A DNA stretch of 64,000 nt from Bacteroidia bacterium (GCA_021740845.1 JAIOYZ010000001.1:1-64000); one strand, 5' to 3'. Shown: positions 51,241 to 59,539, numbered from the stretch's first letter. Translations and numbers: made by a program. The notes: a model not told the origin generated them from the letters alone.

Positions 51241-51876
51241 TTATCCGTTTATAAGGTCTAAAAGCTCTTTTCTGGTATAATTTCCTTCTATTCCTTCTAA
51301 TGGAAATAGATAGTCACAAATTTCATTATCATCAAAAGGAAAAACCTCTTTGATTCCCTCAATTATGGTTTTTAAATATTTTCTGTCAGGTCGGTTTATC
51401 AGGTGAGAGAAATCTTCTTTAGATGTGAAGGTGAAAATTGGTTGTTGATTTTGCTCTCCTAAGTATATTAGATTTCCATACCACGATGGGTCCTTAAAAA
51501 TCAACGAACCATTATTTATGCATTCATCGAAATTGATTTCTAGATTCCCTTTGAATTTTGTTTCTTGTTTTACAACATCAACGAATTGTTCTTTGGTAAT
51601 TAGATACATGCGAGCTAAGGTTTGACTTTTATTATCAAAGGTATTAGAAATAAAACCAACCCCACCTTTGTTCCAACCACTCGATTCTTTTGCAAAATAA
51701 AGCCGACTACATATGTAGAATTCCTCATTATCTTCTGGTAGAGTTTTGTCCAGACATCCTTCATAAATATCTGGTCTACCATAGGGTTGGCCTCCTCTTA
51801 TATAACATAAGAACCTTTCCATTTGTAAATTGGAGCCGTATGAGGCATACCAGACTTTATTGTGATCTTTCGTCAT
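51241..51876 (-). CDS. Gamma-glutamylcyclotransferase-fold-like hypothetical protein
   Basis: A 211-residue protein beginning with VWYASYGSNLQMERFLCYI, a YGSN loop that is the signature of the GGCT/butirosin (BtrG) fold. The rest (LYFAKESSGWNKGGVGFIS, PIFTFTSKEDFSHLI) matches a family found widely in bacteria without assigned reaction. Acyl-transfer to or from glutamyl amines is possible. First gene, in the reverse orientation, of the cassette-like group beginning after repeat C copy 3; an attC-like element lies 25 bp upstream. Confidence 0.68.
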   Translation of the reverse strand: MTKDHNKVWYASYGSNLQMERFLCYIRGGQPYGRPDIYEGCLDKTLPEDNEEFYICSRLYFAKESSGWNKGGVGFISNTFDNKSQTLARMYLITKEQFVDVVKQETKFKGNLEINFDECINNGSLIFKDPSWYGNLIYLGEQNQQPIFTFTSKEDFSHLINRPDRKYLKTIIEGIKEVFPFDDNEICDYLFPLEGIEGNYTRKELLDLING

Positions 51877-51904
51877 TTTTAAATTTTATCTAAAGTTTTG
51901 CTGC

Positions 51905-52015
51905 AATTCGGCGAATCCGAAGCACAAAACTATCTGCCTGTAATGAACTTGATACGAAGCACAGAGCTTCAATTAACCACTGAACCGCCAATTTCTTGCA
52001 GGTGCTGTTATGTGA
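51905..52015 (-). repeat. attC-like element, copy B3 (degenerate)
   Basis: On the minus strand: CACATAACAGCACCTGCAAG at the start and CGCCGAATTGCAGCAAAAC near the end. The CTGCAAGAAATTGGCG / CTGCAATTCGGCG arms are related as an imperfect hairpin. One end (CATAACAGC) resembles the other B elements; the far end lacks the GTTA core. It follows the CDI immunity gene stop by about 15 bp. Confidence 0.5.
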
Positions 52016-52029
52016 AGCCTTTCTTCTCA

Positions 52030-52428
52030 TTATCTGTGTTTGCAGTTGTCAAATTTAGAAATGTCAAACTTCATTTTTTCAATTTCATGTCGTCTGTCCT
52101 TGATTATTTCGTTTAATTGTTGCCAGTAATTTTTATTGTCGTCCCAAAATTTCGTGTCTGTTTCTAAAACATTTTTTAATAACGGTCCAATATCACCTTC
52201 CGCTAATAGGTCGTCTGTTAAGGTTTCAATTGCTAAAGGCATTAAAAAATAAAGCCCAATTTCTTGTCCAATCATTATTCGCAAGTCTTCTGTCGTAAAA
52301 TCTTGAAGTTGTTTTTTGCGTAACGAATTACAAGTCTTTATTAAATATGAACCTTCGTCAGAACTTAATGTCGGCCAAACTTTTTTCTCAAGATTTTCAA
52401 GTGTCTTATGTCGCCAATTGTTTTCCAT
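52030..52428 (-). CDS. Contact-dependent growth inhibition (CDI) immunity protein
   Basis: A 132-residue protein with the CdiI-type immunity family pattern: SLRKKQLQDFTTEDLRIMIG and QEIGLYFLMPLAIETLTDDLL AEGDIGPLLKNVLETD. Such proteins neutralise the toxic C-terminal domain of a CdiA/polymorphic toxin. No toxin gene or CdiA is present within the window, so this is an orphan immunity gene. It overlaps the preceding membrane gene by 1 bp. Orphan immunity genes in cassettes protect against neighbours. Confidence 0.82.
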   Translation of the reverse strand: MENNWRHKTLENLEKKVWPTLSSDEGSYLIKTCNSLRKKQLQDFTTEDLRIMIGQEIGLYFLMPLAIETLTDDLLAEGDIGPLLKNVLETDTKFWDDNKNYWQQLNEIIKDRRHEIEKMKFDISKFDNCKHR

Positions 52429-52733
52429 TAGCTTGCTTTTGTCAATGCGGCAAATGCCATAAGTCCAATTGTAAATAGGAATATTAACAAGTTGCTAATA
52501 AGTCCAATTCTATTTTGCGTTTTTGATTTTTTTTCGTCTGTCTTGTGCTTAAAACCTGTATAAATTCCAACTGTCGTAAAGGCTAAAGCAACAAACATAA
52601 AAAATGCTAAAATCATAGAGTATTTCTTGTCAACCTGATAATAGGAAAAAAAGGTAGCTGTCAAGAAAACTAAAGCCGTAATCGTAATTACTGCAATGAA
52701 AATTTTGAATGATGTCGGTTTTTTTTCTGTCAT
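52428..52733 (-). CDS. Small three-helix membrane protein
   Basis: A 101-residue protein with helices at about 10-30, 38-58 and 75-95, and a KHKTDEKKSKTQNRIG cytoplasmic loop. Not recognised. Its stop overlaps the CDI immunity gene's start by 1 bp, so the two are expressed together, and an attC-like element lies 50 bp upstream. Confidence 0.72.
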   Translation of the reverse strand: MTEKKPTSFKIFIAVITITALVFLTATFFSYYQVDKKYSMILAFFMFVALAFTTVGIYTGFKHKTDEKKSKTQNRIGLISNLLIFLFTIGLMAFAALTKAS

Positions 52734-52780
52734 GCCGCTTTGATGTTTTCGTTGTCTGTTTCGTGTCTGCTAAGGTTACA

Positions 52781-52909
52781 CATAACGTTTTGGCGCCTTG
52801 CGATGTTGCCAGATGCGTAGGCGTATGTTTCAGCTAAGATATAAAAATCTGCGTAACACAAAACAATCAACAATAACAGTTTCGGCAATATTGCAAGGCG
52901 CCTGTTACC
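52781..52909 (-). repeat. attC-like structured element, copy B2
   Basis: On the minus strand it begins TGGTAACAGGCGCCTTGCAA and ends GCAAGGCGCCAAAACGTTATG. The arms GGCGCCTTGCAATATTGCC and GGCAACATCGCAAGGCGCC (reverse sense) pair over about 19 bp with few mismatches. TAAC...GTTA ends and ~128 bp span match copy B1, including the shared outer word ACGTTATGTGTAAC-type end. It lies 20 bp past the stop of the 52929 gene. Confidence 0.75.
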
Positions 52910-52928
52910 AGCTGGCAATTCTGTCGAG

Positions 52929-53702
52929 TTACATAAATATTCCATAAGTCGTCAATGCTGTTAATGCTGCAATAATACCGATTGTCCTAAACATATATTT
53001 CTTGTCCACCGAGTAAATTTCCCTAATTTCTTCATTGCAAATTGTCCAAAGTGTCCCTGCAAAAAACAGCAATGTCATAATATGTGTTGTCGGTGAAGTC
53101 TGAGGAAATATGTTGTCCAGTGCAGGAAAAGCTGATGGTTCTCTTTTTAGCGTCAAAATAAAAAGTCCAATAGAACTAACAGCCGAATACGATAGAAAAA
53201 TTGCTAAAAGTGTCCACCCTATTTTTTTACGTTTGAAAAACAAAATTGTCACTGTCGGAACAATAAGCAACGGTAAAAAATACAAAACCATACAAAAGTC
53301 CCATTTTGCTCCGCTGTCAGTAAACATAAAGCTAATCATTCCAAATTCTTTGTAGAGTTGAAACAGGAAAAGTCCACCGAAAACAATACTTACGATTTTA
53401 ATAATCTTGTCAGAGTTTGGTGTCTCGGCTTGAATAGGGTTAACAGTTGAAAAAACCGAAGCTGCAATATTTTTCACTTTGTTTTCTACGTCCTTTCTCT
53501 TTTGGTCTTTTGCTTCTTTTTCTTGTTTTAGTGCATCAAGTTCCGCAGTCGCAATTTCAATGTCCCTGTCACTTAGTTGTCGAGATGCAAAGATTGTTTT
53601 TGCTGTCTCAACTGCTAATGGTTGAAAGTCGTCTGGACTATCAATAATTTTAAGTAAGTCTGTGTTACTGTATGTCCTAAATTTTTCTGTAAAATCGGTC
53701 AT
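52929..53702 (-). CDS. Hypothetical membrane protein with N-terminal helical segment
   Basis: A 257-residue protein. The N-terminal 90 residues are soluble and charged (DLLKIIDSPDDFQPLAVETA, then AELDALKQEKEAKDQKRKD coiled coil). Four to five membrane helices follow (about 100-115, 125-150, 158-178, 205-225, 237-255). Not recognised. It is flanked upstream by repeat C copy 3 (within 15 bp of the ATG) and downstream by an attC-like element, i.e. a single-gene cassette layout. Confidence 0.7.
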   Translation of the reverse strand: MTDFTEKFRTYSNTDLLKIIDSPDDFQPLAVETAKTIFASRQLSDRDIEIATAELDALKQEKEAKDQKRKDVENKVKNIAASVFSTVNPIQAETPNSDKIIKIVSIVFGGLFLFQLYKEFGMISFMFTDSGAKWDFCMVLYFLPLLIVPTVTILFFKRKKIGWTLLAIFLSYSAVSSIGLFILTLKREPSAFPALDNIFPQTSPTTHIMTLLFFAGTLWTICNEEIREIYSVDKKYMFRTIGIIAALTALTTYGIFM

Positions 53703-53715
53703 TGTTATCGCCTGT

Positions 53716-54176
53716 TTGCTTGCTGGTAACTTTCAGCTTCCCCGCAAAAAAATCTCCCAATACACCCAAAAATTGAAGATAACCCTAAGCTAGGCAAAAT
53801 CATTTTATATATGTAGAAGTTGTTTTTTCTCATAGGGCCTCGTCTAATTGACTAAATCAAATATAAATTTTACCCATGCATTTCCAAAAGAAAATACATT
53901 GCAAAATGCAGCCTAATGAAATGGGTATTCTTGGGGTATTTGGGATAGGTAGATTTACTTAAATAGAGTAGGGTATTTGTTTTTGGTGATTGGCTTAAGG
54001 CTTTTTCTTTGTTTGTATTTATACCAACTGTTTATATAACCTAGGCCAAAACTTACAAGGTATTTACCGACGCAATAGATGTTTAGGCCAATTCTATTGG
54101 ACTATTACATATATGCTTTCTGTATTGGTGGTTTGCTGGCGCGGTTTTTTGGTTCAAACCGAATTGCTTTTTTGTT
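53716..54176 (-). repeat. Platform repeat C, copy 3
   Basis: Closest to copy 4 (56240-56605). Shared words on the plus strand: CCCAATACACCCAAAAATTG, AAGATAACCCTAAGCTAGGC, CTCGTCTAATTGACTAAATC, GCATTTCCAAAAGAAAATAC, GCAAAATGCAGCCTAATG, ATTCTTGGGGTATTTGGGAT and, after an insertion, GCGGTTTTTTGGTTCAAACC. The gene-proximal end reads AGCTGAAAGTTACC on the minus strand. No gene between here and 54363. Confidence 0.85.
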
Positions 54177-54362
54177 TTTGTTAGTTTTGCTTACCAAGTT
54201 TGTTTCTACTTAAATTATGCTCAGCACAAGTGTGAAAGCGTAGGGTGAAATTTTCTGCGATACTCGATTAGCAGTCGGCTTTCTTTTCTGTCGCCTATTT
54301 GTGGAGTGGCTTCCATTTTCTTTTTTTGAAATAAACGTTGTTAAACTTCGGTGAATAAAATA

Positions 54363-54617
54363 CTAAATGAAAACTCCAAGCCCGGATATTCCTAGCAAAA
54401 TTATTATAAGGGTTTTACCAAAGATTTTCTTTCTAGTTTGTAACCAAGTCGCCATGATAATTACTGTCAATGGTACAAGGATAAAAACGAAGAATAAACT
54501 GAAACCAAATCCCATTTTTTTGCTTTGTTTATTGTTAGCTGTGATATCTTTTAAGCTGCCGCATATCGTTTCGCGCACTGGCGCTGTTGCCTCTTGGTAA
54601 GAATTTTTGGCGTTCAA
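54363..54617 (-). CDS. Possible small two-helix membrane protein
   Basis: An 84-codon frame with hydrophobic stretches at about 38-58 and 67-83 (FGFSLFFVFILVPLTVIIMA and LIIILLGISGLGVFI). No recognisable family. An internal ATG would give a shorter product starting MGFGFSLFFVF. The region has no clear promoter or partner, so it may be a decayed end of a cassette. Low confidence. Confidence 0.35.
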   Translation of the reverse strand: MNAKNSYQEATAPVRETICGSLKDITANNKQSKKMGFGFSLFFVFILVPLTVIIMATWLQTRKKIFGKTLIIILLGISGLGVFI

Positions 54618-54720
54618 TGATACTGTTTCTTAGGAATACAATTTTCCCTTGATTGCAAATTTGGCAATAGTGACAGTGCGATGATTGACGTATTTGCTTT
54701 TTTGTCCACTTTTCTAAATT

Positions 54721-54747
54721 AAAAAAAATCGGAACATAATTGTCCCG
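54721..54747 (-). terminator. Terminator after DoxX-like gene
   Basis: CGGAACA (54730-54736) and TGTCCCG (54741-54747) form a 7-bp imperfect hairpin, and the eight-A run at 54721-54728 is the T-tract on the minus strand. Confidence 0.6.
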
Positions 54748-54758
54748 ACATGAAAAAT

Positions 54759-55190
54759 TTAATCTCGTGTTAGTTTACCGATTACTCTTTTGTCTTTAGC
54801 TACAAATTTTGCAAATGCCAGCAATGCTCCTGTGACCATTATATTTCGGAAAAAGTTTACCATTTCCAATTCCTTTTCTCTCATTAAATCGGCAGTCATA
54901 TTTTCTGTTCCTAACTCATGTCCCATTGCTCTTGGCAAATGAACCAAAACTGCCATTAAGATAACATACAATGCCATCAACGTATAGGCTAATTTATCAT
55001 ATTTCCCAATTACAGCACTTACAATGAAAAGTAGAATACAAACCAATGTAAAGTAGTTCCAAAAATAAGGAAATGGAATATAGTCAGGCACGAATGATGC
55101 CCCAACTTCAGGTTTACCAAAATGCAAACCAACATAAAGCAAAAACGAAAGTGGAAAAATATATTTTCCTGAGTTCAAAATTTTGTCCAT
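54759..55190 (-). CDS. DoxX-like membrane protein
   Basis: A 143-residue membrane protein with four helices (about 8-20, 45-65, 68-88, 108-130) and the DoxX-like FVPDYIPFPYFWNYFTLVC and MRE..MVNFFRNIMVTGALL segments. It lies 11 bp after the YCII gene on the same strand, and the crp-like regulator is upstream, suggesting an operon regulator-YCII-DoxX. Foreign codon use (GTC/GAC rich) is shared with the regulator. Confidence 0.8.
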   Translation of the reverse strand: MDKILNSGKYIFPLSFLLYVGLHFGKPEVGASFVPDYIPFPYFWNYFTLVCILLFIVSAVIGKYDKLAYTLMALYVILMAVLVHLPRAMGHELGTENMTADLMREKELEMVNFFRNIMVTGALLAFAKFVAKDKRVIGKLTRD

Positions 55191-55201
55191 TGTTTTGTTT
55201 G

Positions 55202-55555
55202 TTAGTTTGTTGGAAATGGAATAATTGGTCTGATTTCAACTGAACTCATTGGGTATTTCAGAATTGGGCAGGTTTTGCTCCATTCTTGCACTTCTTCTAT
55301 GTTGTCTGACTTGCAAATTAGAAAACCTGAAACCAAAACACTGTCCGCTTCTTTATGTGGGCCAAATTTTACTTCATTGTTGTTTACAATTGTACCGTCA
55401 TAGCGAATAGGTGCTGTATGAACCAATTTGCCTTGCATTGCGATATTGCCAATCCAAGATTGCCACTTCGGCATATCTTCAGCCATATCTTGTGATGTTG
55501 ATACGTAGCCATTTTCGGCACCTGCATTGCGAAATAATAATAAATACTCTGTCAT
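55202..55555 (-). CDS. YCII-related (DGPF) protein
   Basis: A 117-residue YCII-domain protein: MTEYLLLFRNAG start, WQSWIGNIAMQGKLVH and SGFLICKSDNIEEVQEWSKTCP, the usual ferredoxin-like layout with a His/Asp-type active pocket. Function in this family is poorly known. It sits between the Crp-type regulator and the DoxX-like gene. Confidence 0.82.
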   Translation of the reverse strand: MTEYLLLFRNAGAENGYVSTSQDMAEDMPKWQSWIGNIAMQGKLVHTAPIRYDGTIVNNNEVKFGPHKEADSVLVSGFLICKSDNIEEVQEWSKTCPILKYPMSSVEIRPIIPFPTN

Positions 55556-55635
55556 TGTTTTGAAATTTAAATTGTTAATAATGAGGCAAAATTCAACAAT
55601 TAAATTTCTGTGGATGATGACAAAAGTCTACAATT

Positions 55636-56205
55636 TCAAAGCTGTGCTTTTAGACGGCTGAAAACATCTTTATTGATACCCAAATAGGATGCGATAAGTT
55701 TACTTGATACTCTTGTCATAAGCATTGGTCGGTATTCCATCAACCACTTTATCCTTTCTAAGGAAGATAGTGAAACAAAGGTATTTATGCGATAGACGGA
55801 ATTGGCGTAAGAGGCTTCAAGAATTTGTTTGTACACTTTGTCGAACTGAGGAACAGTTTCCATCATTGTTTGAAAAGATTGTCTGTCAATTGCAAAAAGT
55901 TCACAAGGTTCAACCGTCCTAATATTTTCCGTCGCTGGATTGCCACTTCCAAAACTCAAAAGTTCAGAACACCAATTGTCTTCAATTACTATGTCTCTTG
56001 TTGTTTCGTTAAAGTCTTTGTCATAAACATAAACTTGTAAACAGCCTTTGGCAATAAAATAAACGTAATTGCAAATGTCGCCTTGATTTAAAAGTTGTTC
56101 GTTTCGTTTGGCGGTGATATGCTTAAATGTTGAAAGAACCTTGTCTAAATTTTCAAGGTCGTTTCCAAGTCGAGTTGTTATATGATTGCCTAAAACTTCT
56201 ATCAT
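55636..56205 (-). CDS. Crp/Fnr-family transcriptional regulator
   Basis: A 189-residue regulator. Residues 1-120 form a cyclic-nucleotide-type effector domain (NYVYFIAKGCLQVYVYDKDF, CELFAIDRQSFQTMMETVPQ). The C-terminal winged helix ends SKLIASYLGINKDVFSRLKAQL, the HTH. No cAMP-specific residues can be confirmed. It is the promoter-proximal gene of the YCII-DoxX group, and repeat C copy 4 lies immediately upstream. A second such regulator is at 62449-63024. Confidence 0.88.
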   Translation of the reverse strand: MIEVLGNHITTRLGNDLENLDKVLSTFKHITAKRNEQLLNQGDICNYVYFIAKGCLQVYVYDKDFNETTRDIVIEDNWCSELLSFGSGNPATENIRTVEPCELFAIDRQSFQTMMETVPQFDKVYKQILEASYANSVYRINTFVSLSSLERIKWLMEYRPMLMTRVSSKLIASYLGINKDVFSRLKAQL

Positions 56206-56239
56206 TTATTGTCTGTTGTTGATGTTTGCAGTGTATCTT

Positions 56240-56605
56240 TTAGCATTAAGCCTAACCTTAAGCCCCTCCCGCAATATAATCTCCCAATGCACCCAAAAAT
56301 TGAAGATAACCCTATGCTAGGCAAAATCATTTTGTGTAAAAAGAAAATGTTTTCTCTCATCGAAGCCTCGTCTAATTGACTAAATCAAATATATATTTTA
56401 CCCATGCATTTCCAAAAGAAAATACCATGCAAAATGCAGCCTAATGAAATGGGTATTCTTGGGGTATTTGGGATAGGTAGAATTTCTTTAATGGGAGAGA
56501 GCTATTTGTTTTTGGTGATTGGGCTATGGCTTTTTCTTTGGTTTTGTTTTGGTGTGTTTGCATACGCGGTTTTTTGGTTCAAACCGAATTGCATTTAATT
56601 TGGTT
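56240..56605 (-). repeat. Platform repeat C, copy 4
   Basis: Nearly the same sequence as copy 3 (53716-54176). Together they are direct repeats flanking the 54363-56205 genes, so this segment could be lost by recombination. The gene-proximal end on the minus strand reads CTTAAGGTTAGGCTTAATGC, in which GTTAGGC is a perfect GTTRRRY core. Ends with the GGTTCAAACC motif (56576-56585). A 64-codon frame inside is not supported. Confidence 0.85.
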
Positions 56606-56797
56606 TGAACCTAAGAAAAAAAAACAATTACTTAAATATTTTGTCTGTTTGAACCAAATTTAAATGCAGCGCAAAAAAGCTCAATAGGATTTGATGATGC
56701 ATGTTTTTATGGCCTTAATTTTTTTAGGCAATTGTGCATTTCAAACCTTTTTTTTTTGATTATGGATTTACCGTAATTTTCAATGATTAGGAATGCC

Positions 56798-57280
56798 TTA
56801 TTTTTCCCTTATCGGAATCCAAATTTCTTCTTCCGAATCTTCTGAATTGTTCTTGTATTTAGGACCAATTAGTTCGAAGTGAATTCTATCGTCTAAAACA
56901 TATTTTGATTGTGGAACCCAAGTTTGGAAAATATATTGAAATGCTGCCGCCGCGCCTGCTGGTCCGCCTTTGTATAGAAACACCACATACAAACCGCCTT
57001 TAAGTTCTATGCTTTCTAAACCATCAGGAATATTTTCTATGGAAGTTACCTCAACCGCTGCCCATTTTTTAAACATGGTTTCAAAGGTTAAATCCTTTGC
57101 CACATCTATGCCTTCAAAATCTTGCATCGAAAAAAGGTTTGGTTCAACCCGATTTTTTATAGATGCTATTAAGGGCCCAAAACTTTGCCATAGCACCCTA
57201 GTTTGATCATTTTTGTATGAAGTGTATAGGCTTTTTCCTATCAATAATTTATCTGCTAAGGTTTCTATTCTATGCTCCAT
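56798..57280 (-). CDS. GyrI-like small-molecule-binding protein
   Basis: A 160-residue protein of the AraC effector-binding/GyrI-like (SOUL) fold: ADKLLIGKSLYTSYKNDQTR at the start, IPDGLESIELKGGLYVVFLY KGGPAGAAAAFQYI in the middle, and DDRIHFELIGPKYKN at the end. Such stand-alone proteins bind small hydrophobic ligands. It is alone, between repeat C and the hydrolase gene on the opposite strand. Confidence 0.83.
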   Translation of the reverse strand: MEHRIETLADKLLIGKSLYTSYKNDQTRVLWQSFGPLIASIKNRVEPNLFSMQDFEGIDVAKDLTFETMFKKWAAVEVTSIENIPDGLESIELKGGLYVVFLYKGGPAGAAAAFQYIFQTWVPQSKYVLDDRIHFELIGPKYKNNSEDSEEEIWIPIREK

Positions 57281-57480
57281 TTTGTAAATTTTATTAAAGC
57301 AAAATAAGTAAAAATAATTTGAGCAGTAAAGAGAATTTTATGATAGACTAAAAATTAATTGAAAATTTTTCTCCTCTATTCTCTAAGCTTTTCGGGCATC
57401 GTATTATTAAAGCGAAAATAGTTTGTAACATTTTATAGGTGCTCGTATCTAAACACCAAACAAATTTTAATACACCCAAA

Positions 57481-58329
57481 ATGAACAAACTAAAATTCTT
57501 ATTGATCCTAATTCTTTTTTCTATTTTATGTTTAAACGTATTTGGCCAAAACAATACTTATCCATTTGAGGTAGAAATAAGCGGTAAGGGAAAACAGGCC
57601 ATAATTTTTATTCCAGGTTTTGCTAGCTCTGGCGATGTGTGGAAAGAAACTAAAATGAAATACGAAAAGGACTTTACCTGCTATACCCTTACCATGGCTG
57701 GTTTTGCAGGAGTAAAGCCACAACCCAATGCTACTTTTGTTAATTGGGAAACAGGCATTGCCATTTATATTAAAGACCATAAAATTGAAAAGCCCATCGT
57801 CATCGGACATAGCATGGGTGGTGGTTTGGCATTGGCTTTAGCATCAGATTACCCTAATCTTATTGGGAAAATAATTGTGGTAGATGCACTTCCTTGTTTG
57901 GCTGCTTTGTTCGACCCAAAATTTAAGGCTAAAGAAAAAACAGATTGCAGCGCAACGGTTCAGCAAATGACTACTGCTAGCGACGAACAATTTTATCAAA
58001 TGCAAAAACAATCTATTCCCAAATTATTAGCCGACACCTCCAAGCAAGAAATGGTGATTGGCTGGAGTGTAAAATCGGATAGAAAAACCTTTGCAGAAAT
58101 GTATTGTGATTTTTCGAATACCGATTTAAGAGAAAAGATAAAATCTATCAAATGTCCTTCTCTGATTTTATTGGAAGAGTATTTCCAAAATGTAAATCCA
58201 ATAATTGTTGAACAATACAAAAACCTTGAAAACGCCAGTCTTCGTTACTCAACCAAAGGTTTGCATTTTATTATGTACGACGACCAAGACTGGTATTTTG
58301 AACAAATTGCTACCTTTATCCAATCCTAA
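57481..58329 (+). CDS. Secreted alpha/beta hydrolase
   Basis: A 282-residue protein from ATG 57481 (MNKLKFLLILILFSILCLNV, signal). The catalytic nucleophile elbow is VIGHSMGGGLALAL (Ser near residue 110). The oxyanion region is IFIPGFASSGDVWKET, and the probable acid and His are in LILLEEYFQN and LHFIMYDD. The frame extends upstream without a better start. The 51-residue membrane protein and ECF sigma gene follow with 2 bp spacing. Confidence 0.88.
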   Translation: MNKLKFLLILILFSILCLNVFGQNNTYPFEVEISGKGKQAIIFIPGFASSGDVWKETKMKYEKDFTCYTLTMAGFAGVKPQPNATFVNWETGIAIYIKDHKIEKPIVIGHSMGGGLALALASDYPNLIGKIIVVDALPCLAALFDPKFKAKEKTDCSATVQQMTTASDEQFYQMQKQSIPKLLADTSKQEMVIGWSVKSDRKTFAEMYCDFSNTDLREKIKSIKCPSLILLEEYFQNVNPIIVEQYKNLENASLRYSTKGLHFIMYDDQDWYFEQIATFIQS

Positions 58330-58331
58330 GA

Positions 58332-58487
58332 ATGAATAACTTAATCTATTTTATTCCCACCAAACAAGCACTCCTAATAGGAGCAGGTATTGGAATTGCA
58401 ACTAAAAGTTTAGCCATTGGAATAATTATCCTATTCCTTTTTGGAATGGTTGCTTATATAAAATCCAAAAAATCTACCTCGTGGTAA
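58332..58487 (+). CDS. Small single-helix membrane protein
   Basis: A 51-residue protein from ATG 58332 (MNNLIYFIPTKQALLIGAG) with a hydrophobic stretch of about 35 residues (LLIGAGIGIATKS then LAIGIIILFLFGMVAYIKS) and a basic tail ending STSW. It starts 2 bp after the hydrolase stop and overlaps the ECF sigma gene's GTG start by 7 bp. A possible role is in signalling with the sigma factor. Confidence 0.68.
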   Translation: MNNLIYFIPTKQALLIGAGIGIATKSLAIGIIILFLFGMVAYIKSKKSTSW

Positions 58488-58954
58488 ATTTCGAAGAACT
58501 ATATAAAACCTATTGGCAAAAGATATTCCGGCTCTGCATGGGATATGTTAACGATGCAGATATTGCAAAGGATATGGCTCAAGAAACATTTATAATTGTT
58601 TGGGAGCAGCTTCCAAAATTTAGAAATGAGTCGAGCATAAGCACATGGATTTTTAGAATAGCCACCAACAATTGTTTGCGACAAATTGAAAAGCAAAAAC
58701 GATTTCCAAAATCGGAGATGCCAATTAATTTGGAAGAGGAAAAACCAGAGAGCCAGGAACCACAAATTCAATTTTTATACCAATGCATTTCAGAATTGCC
58801 AGAGATGGATCGCGTGATTATTTCTCTTGAATTGGAAAACATAAAGCAGGCAGAAATAGCCAATATTGTTGGACTATCAGACGCCAATATCCGCGTTAGG
58901 ATACATAGAATAAAAGAAAAATTAACTCAAAAATTTGCCAGCCATGAATACTAA
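58481..58954 (+). CDS. ECF sigma factor
   Basis: A 157-residue extracytoplasmic-function sigma factor beginning at GTG 58481. Region 2: FEELYKTYWQKIFRLCMGYV, ADIAKDMAQETFIIVWEQLP with the -10-recognition part SISTWIFRIATNNCL. Region 4: ELENIKQAEIANIVGLSDANIRVRIHRIKEKLTQ. Its start overlaps the small membrane gene, and its own end overlaps the next membrane gene by 11 bp, implying tight co-translation. The partner may act as its anti-sigma factor. Confidence 0.9.
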   Translation: MVNFEELYKTYWQKIFRLCMGYVNDADIAKDMAQETFIIVWEQLPKFRNESSISTWIFRIATNNCLRQIEKQKRFPKSEMPINLEEEKPESQEPQIQFLYQCISELPEMDRVIISLELENIKQAEIANIVGLSDANIRVRIHRIKEKLTQKFASHEY

Positions 58955-59531
58955 TATAAACTTCAATGAGTTGTGGGCAAAGCAAACTTCACCACCACCA
59001 AATACAGAAAATTTGTTAGTGCAGGTAAAGAAATTAAAGAAGGCCAATTTGAGAAAATTGCTGCTCACCAATATTTTGCTTTTGGCAACTTCCATCTTCA
59101 TAATTTTAATTTGGGTGAAATACCAACCACAATTTATTAGTACAAAAATTGGGATTATACTAATCATTTTGGCAATGACTATTTTCCTTTTTGTTTATAA
59201 TAAGAGCTATTCACTTTTCAAAAACGGAAAGAATTGGCAAAGCAATAAAGACTACCTCAAAGATTTATTAGCCATAAAAGCCAAACAGCAATTTATGCAA
59301 AGCACTTTATTGAACCTCTATTTCATTTTACTTTCAACAGGATTGGCGCTTTACATGTACGAATACACTTCCAGAATGAAACCATTAATCGGAATCCTAG
59401 CCTATGTTATTACGGCACTTTGGATTCTATTTAATTGGTTTTACATAAGACCCAAGCAAATCAATAAACAACAAAGCGAGGTCAATAACCTAATCAACAA
59501 GTTTGAAGCTATTACCAAGCAATTGGAGTAG
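58944..59531 (+). CDS. Membrane protein, candidate anti-sigma factor
   Basis: A 195-residue protein from ATG 58944 with a soluble N terminus (~40 residues, MNTNINFNELWAKQTSPPPN) and four membrane helices (about 40-58, 68-88, 122-140, 150-170). The topology, one soluble N-terminal domain before membrane helices, and the overlap with the sigma gene fit an anti-sigma factor, though no anti-sigma motif is recognised. The last gene of the hydrolase operon. Confidence 0.72.
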   Translation: MNTNINFNELWAKQTSPPPNTENLLVQVKKLKKANLRKLLLTNILLLATSIFIILIWVKYQPQFISTKIGIILIILAMTIFLFVYNKSYSLFKNGKNWQSNKDYLKDLLAIKAKQQFMQSTLLNLYFILLSTGLALYMYEYTSRMKPLIGILAYVITALWILFNWFYIRPKQINKQQSEVNNLINKFEAITKQLE

Positions 59532-59539
59532 AATGTCTT

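Noticed and set aside
52730-52945. 71-codon minus-strand frame across the 52781-52909 element
   Set aside because: It lies over the hairpin element and overlaps the neighbours at both ends; the sequence is that of the attC-like repeat.
56404-56598. 64-codon plus-strand frame in repeat C copy 4
   Set aside because: It lies entirely in the duplicated noncoding repeat, and the parallel region in copy 3 has no matching open frame.
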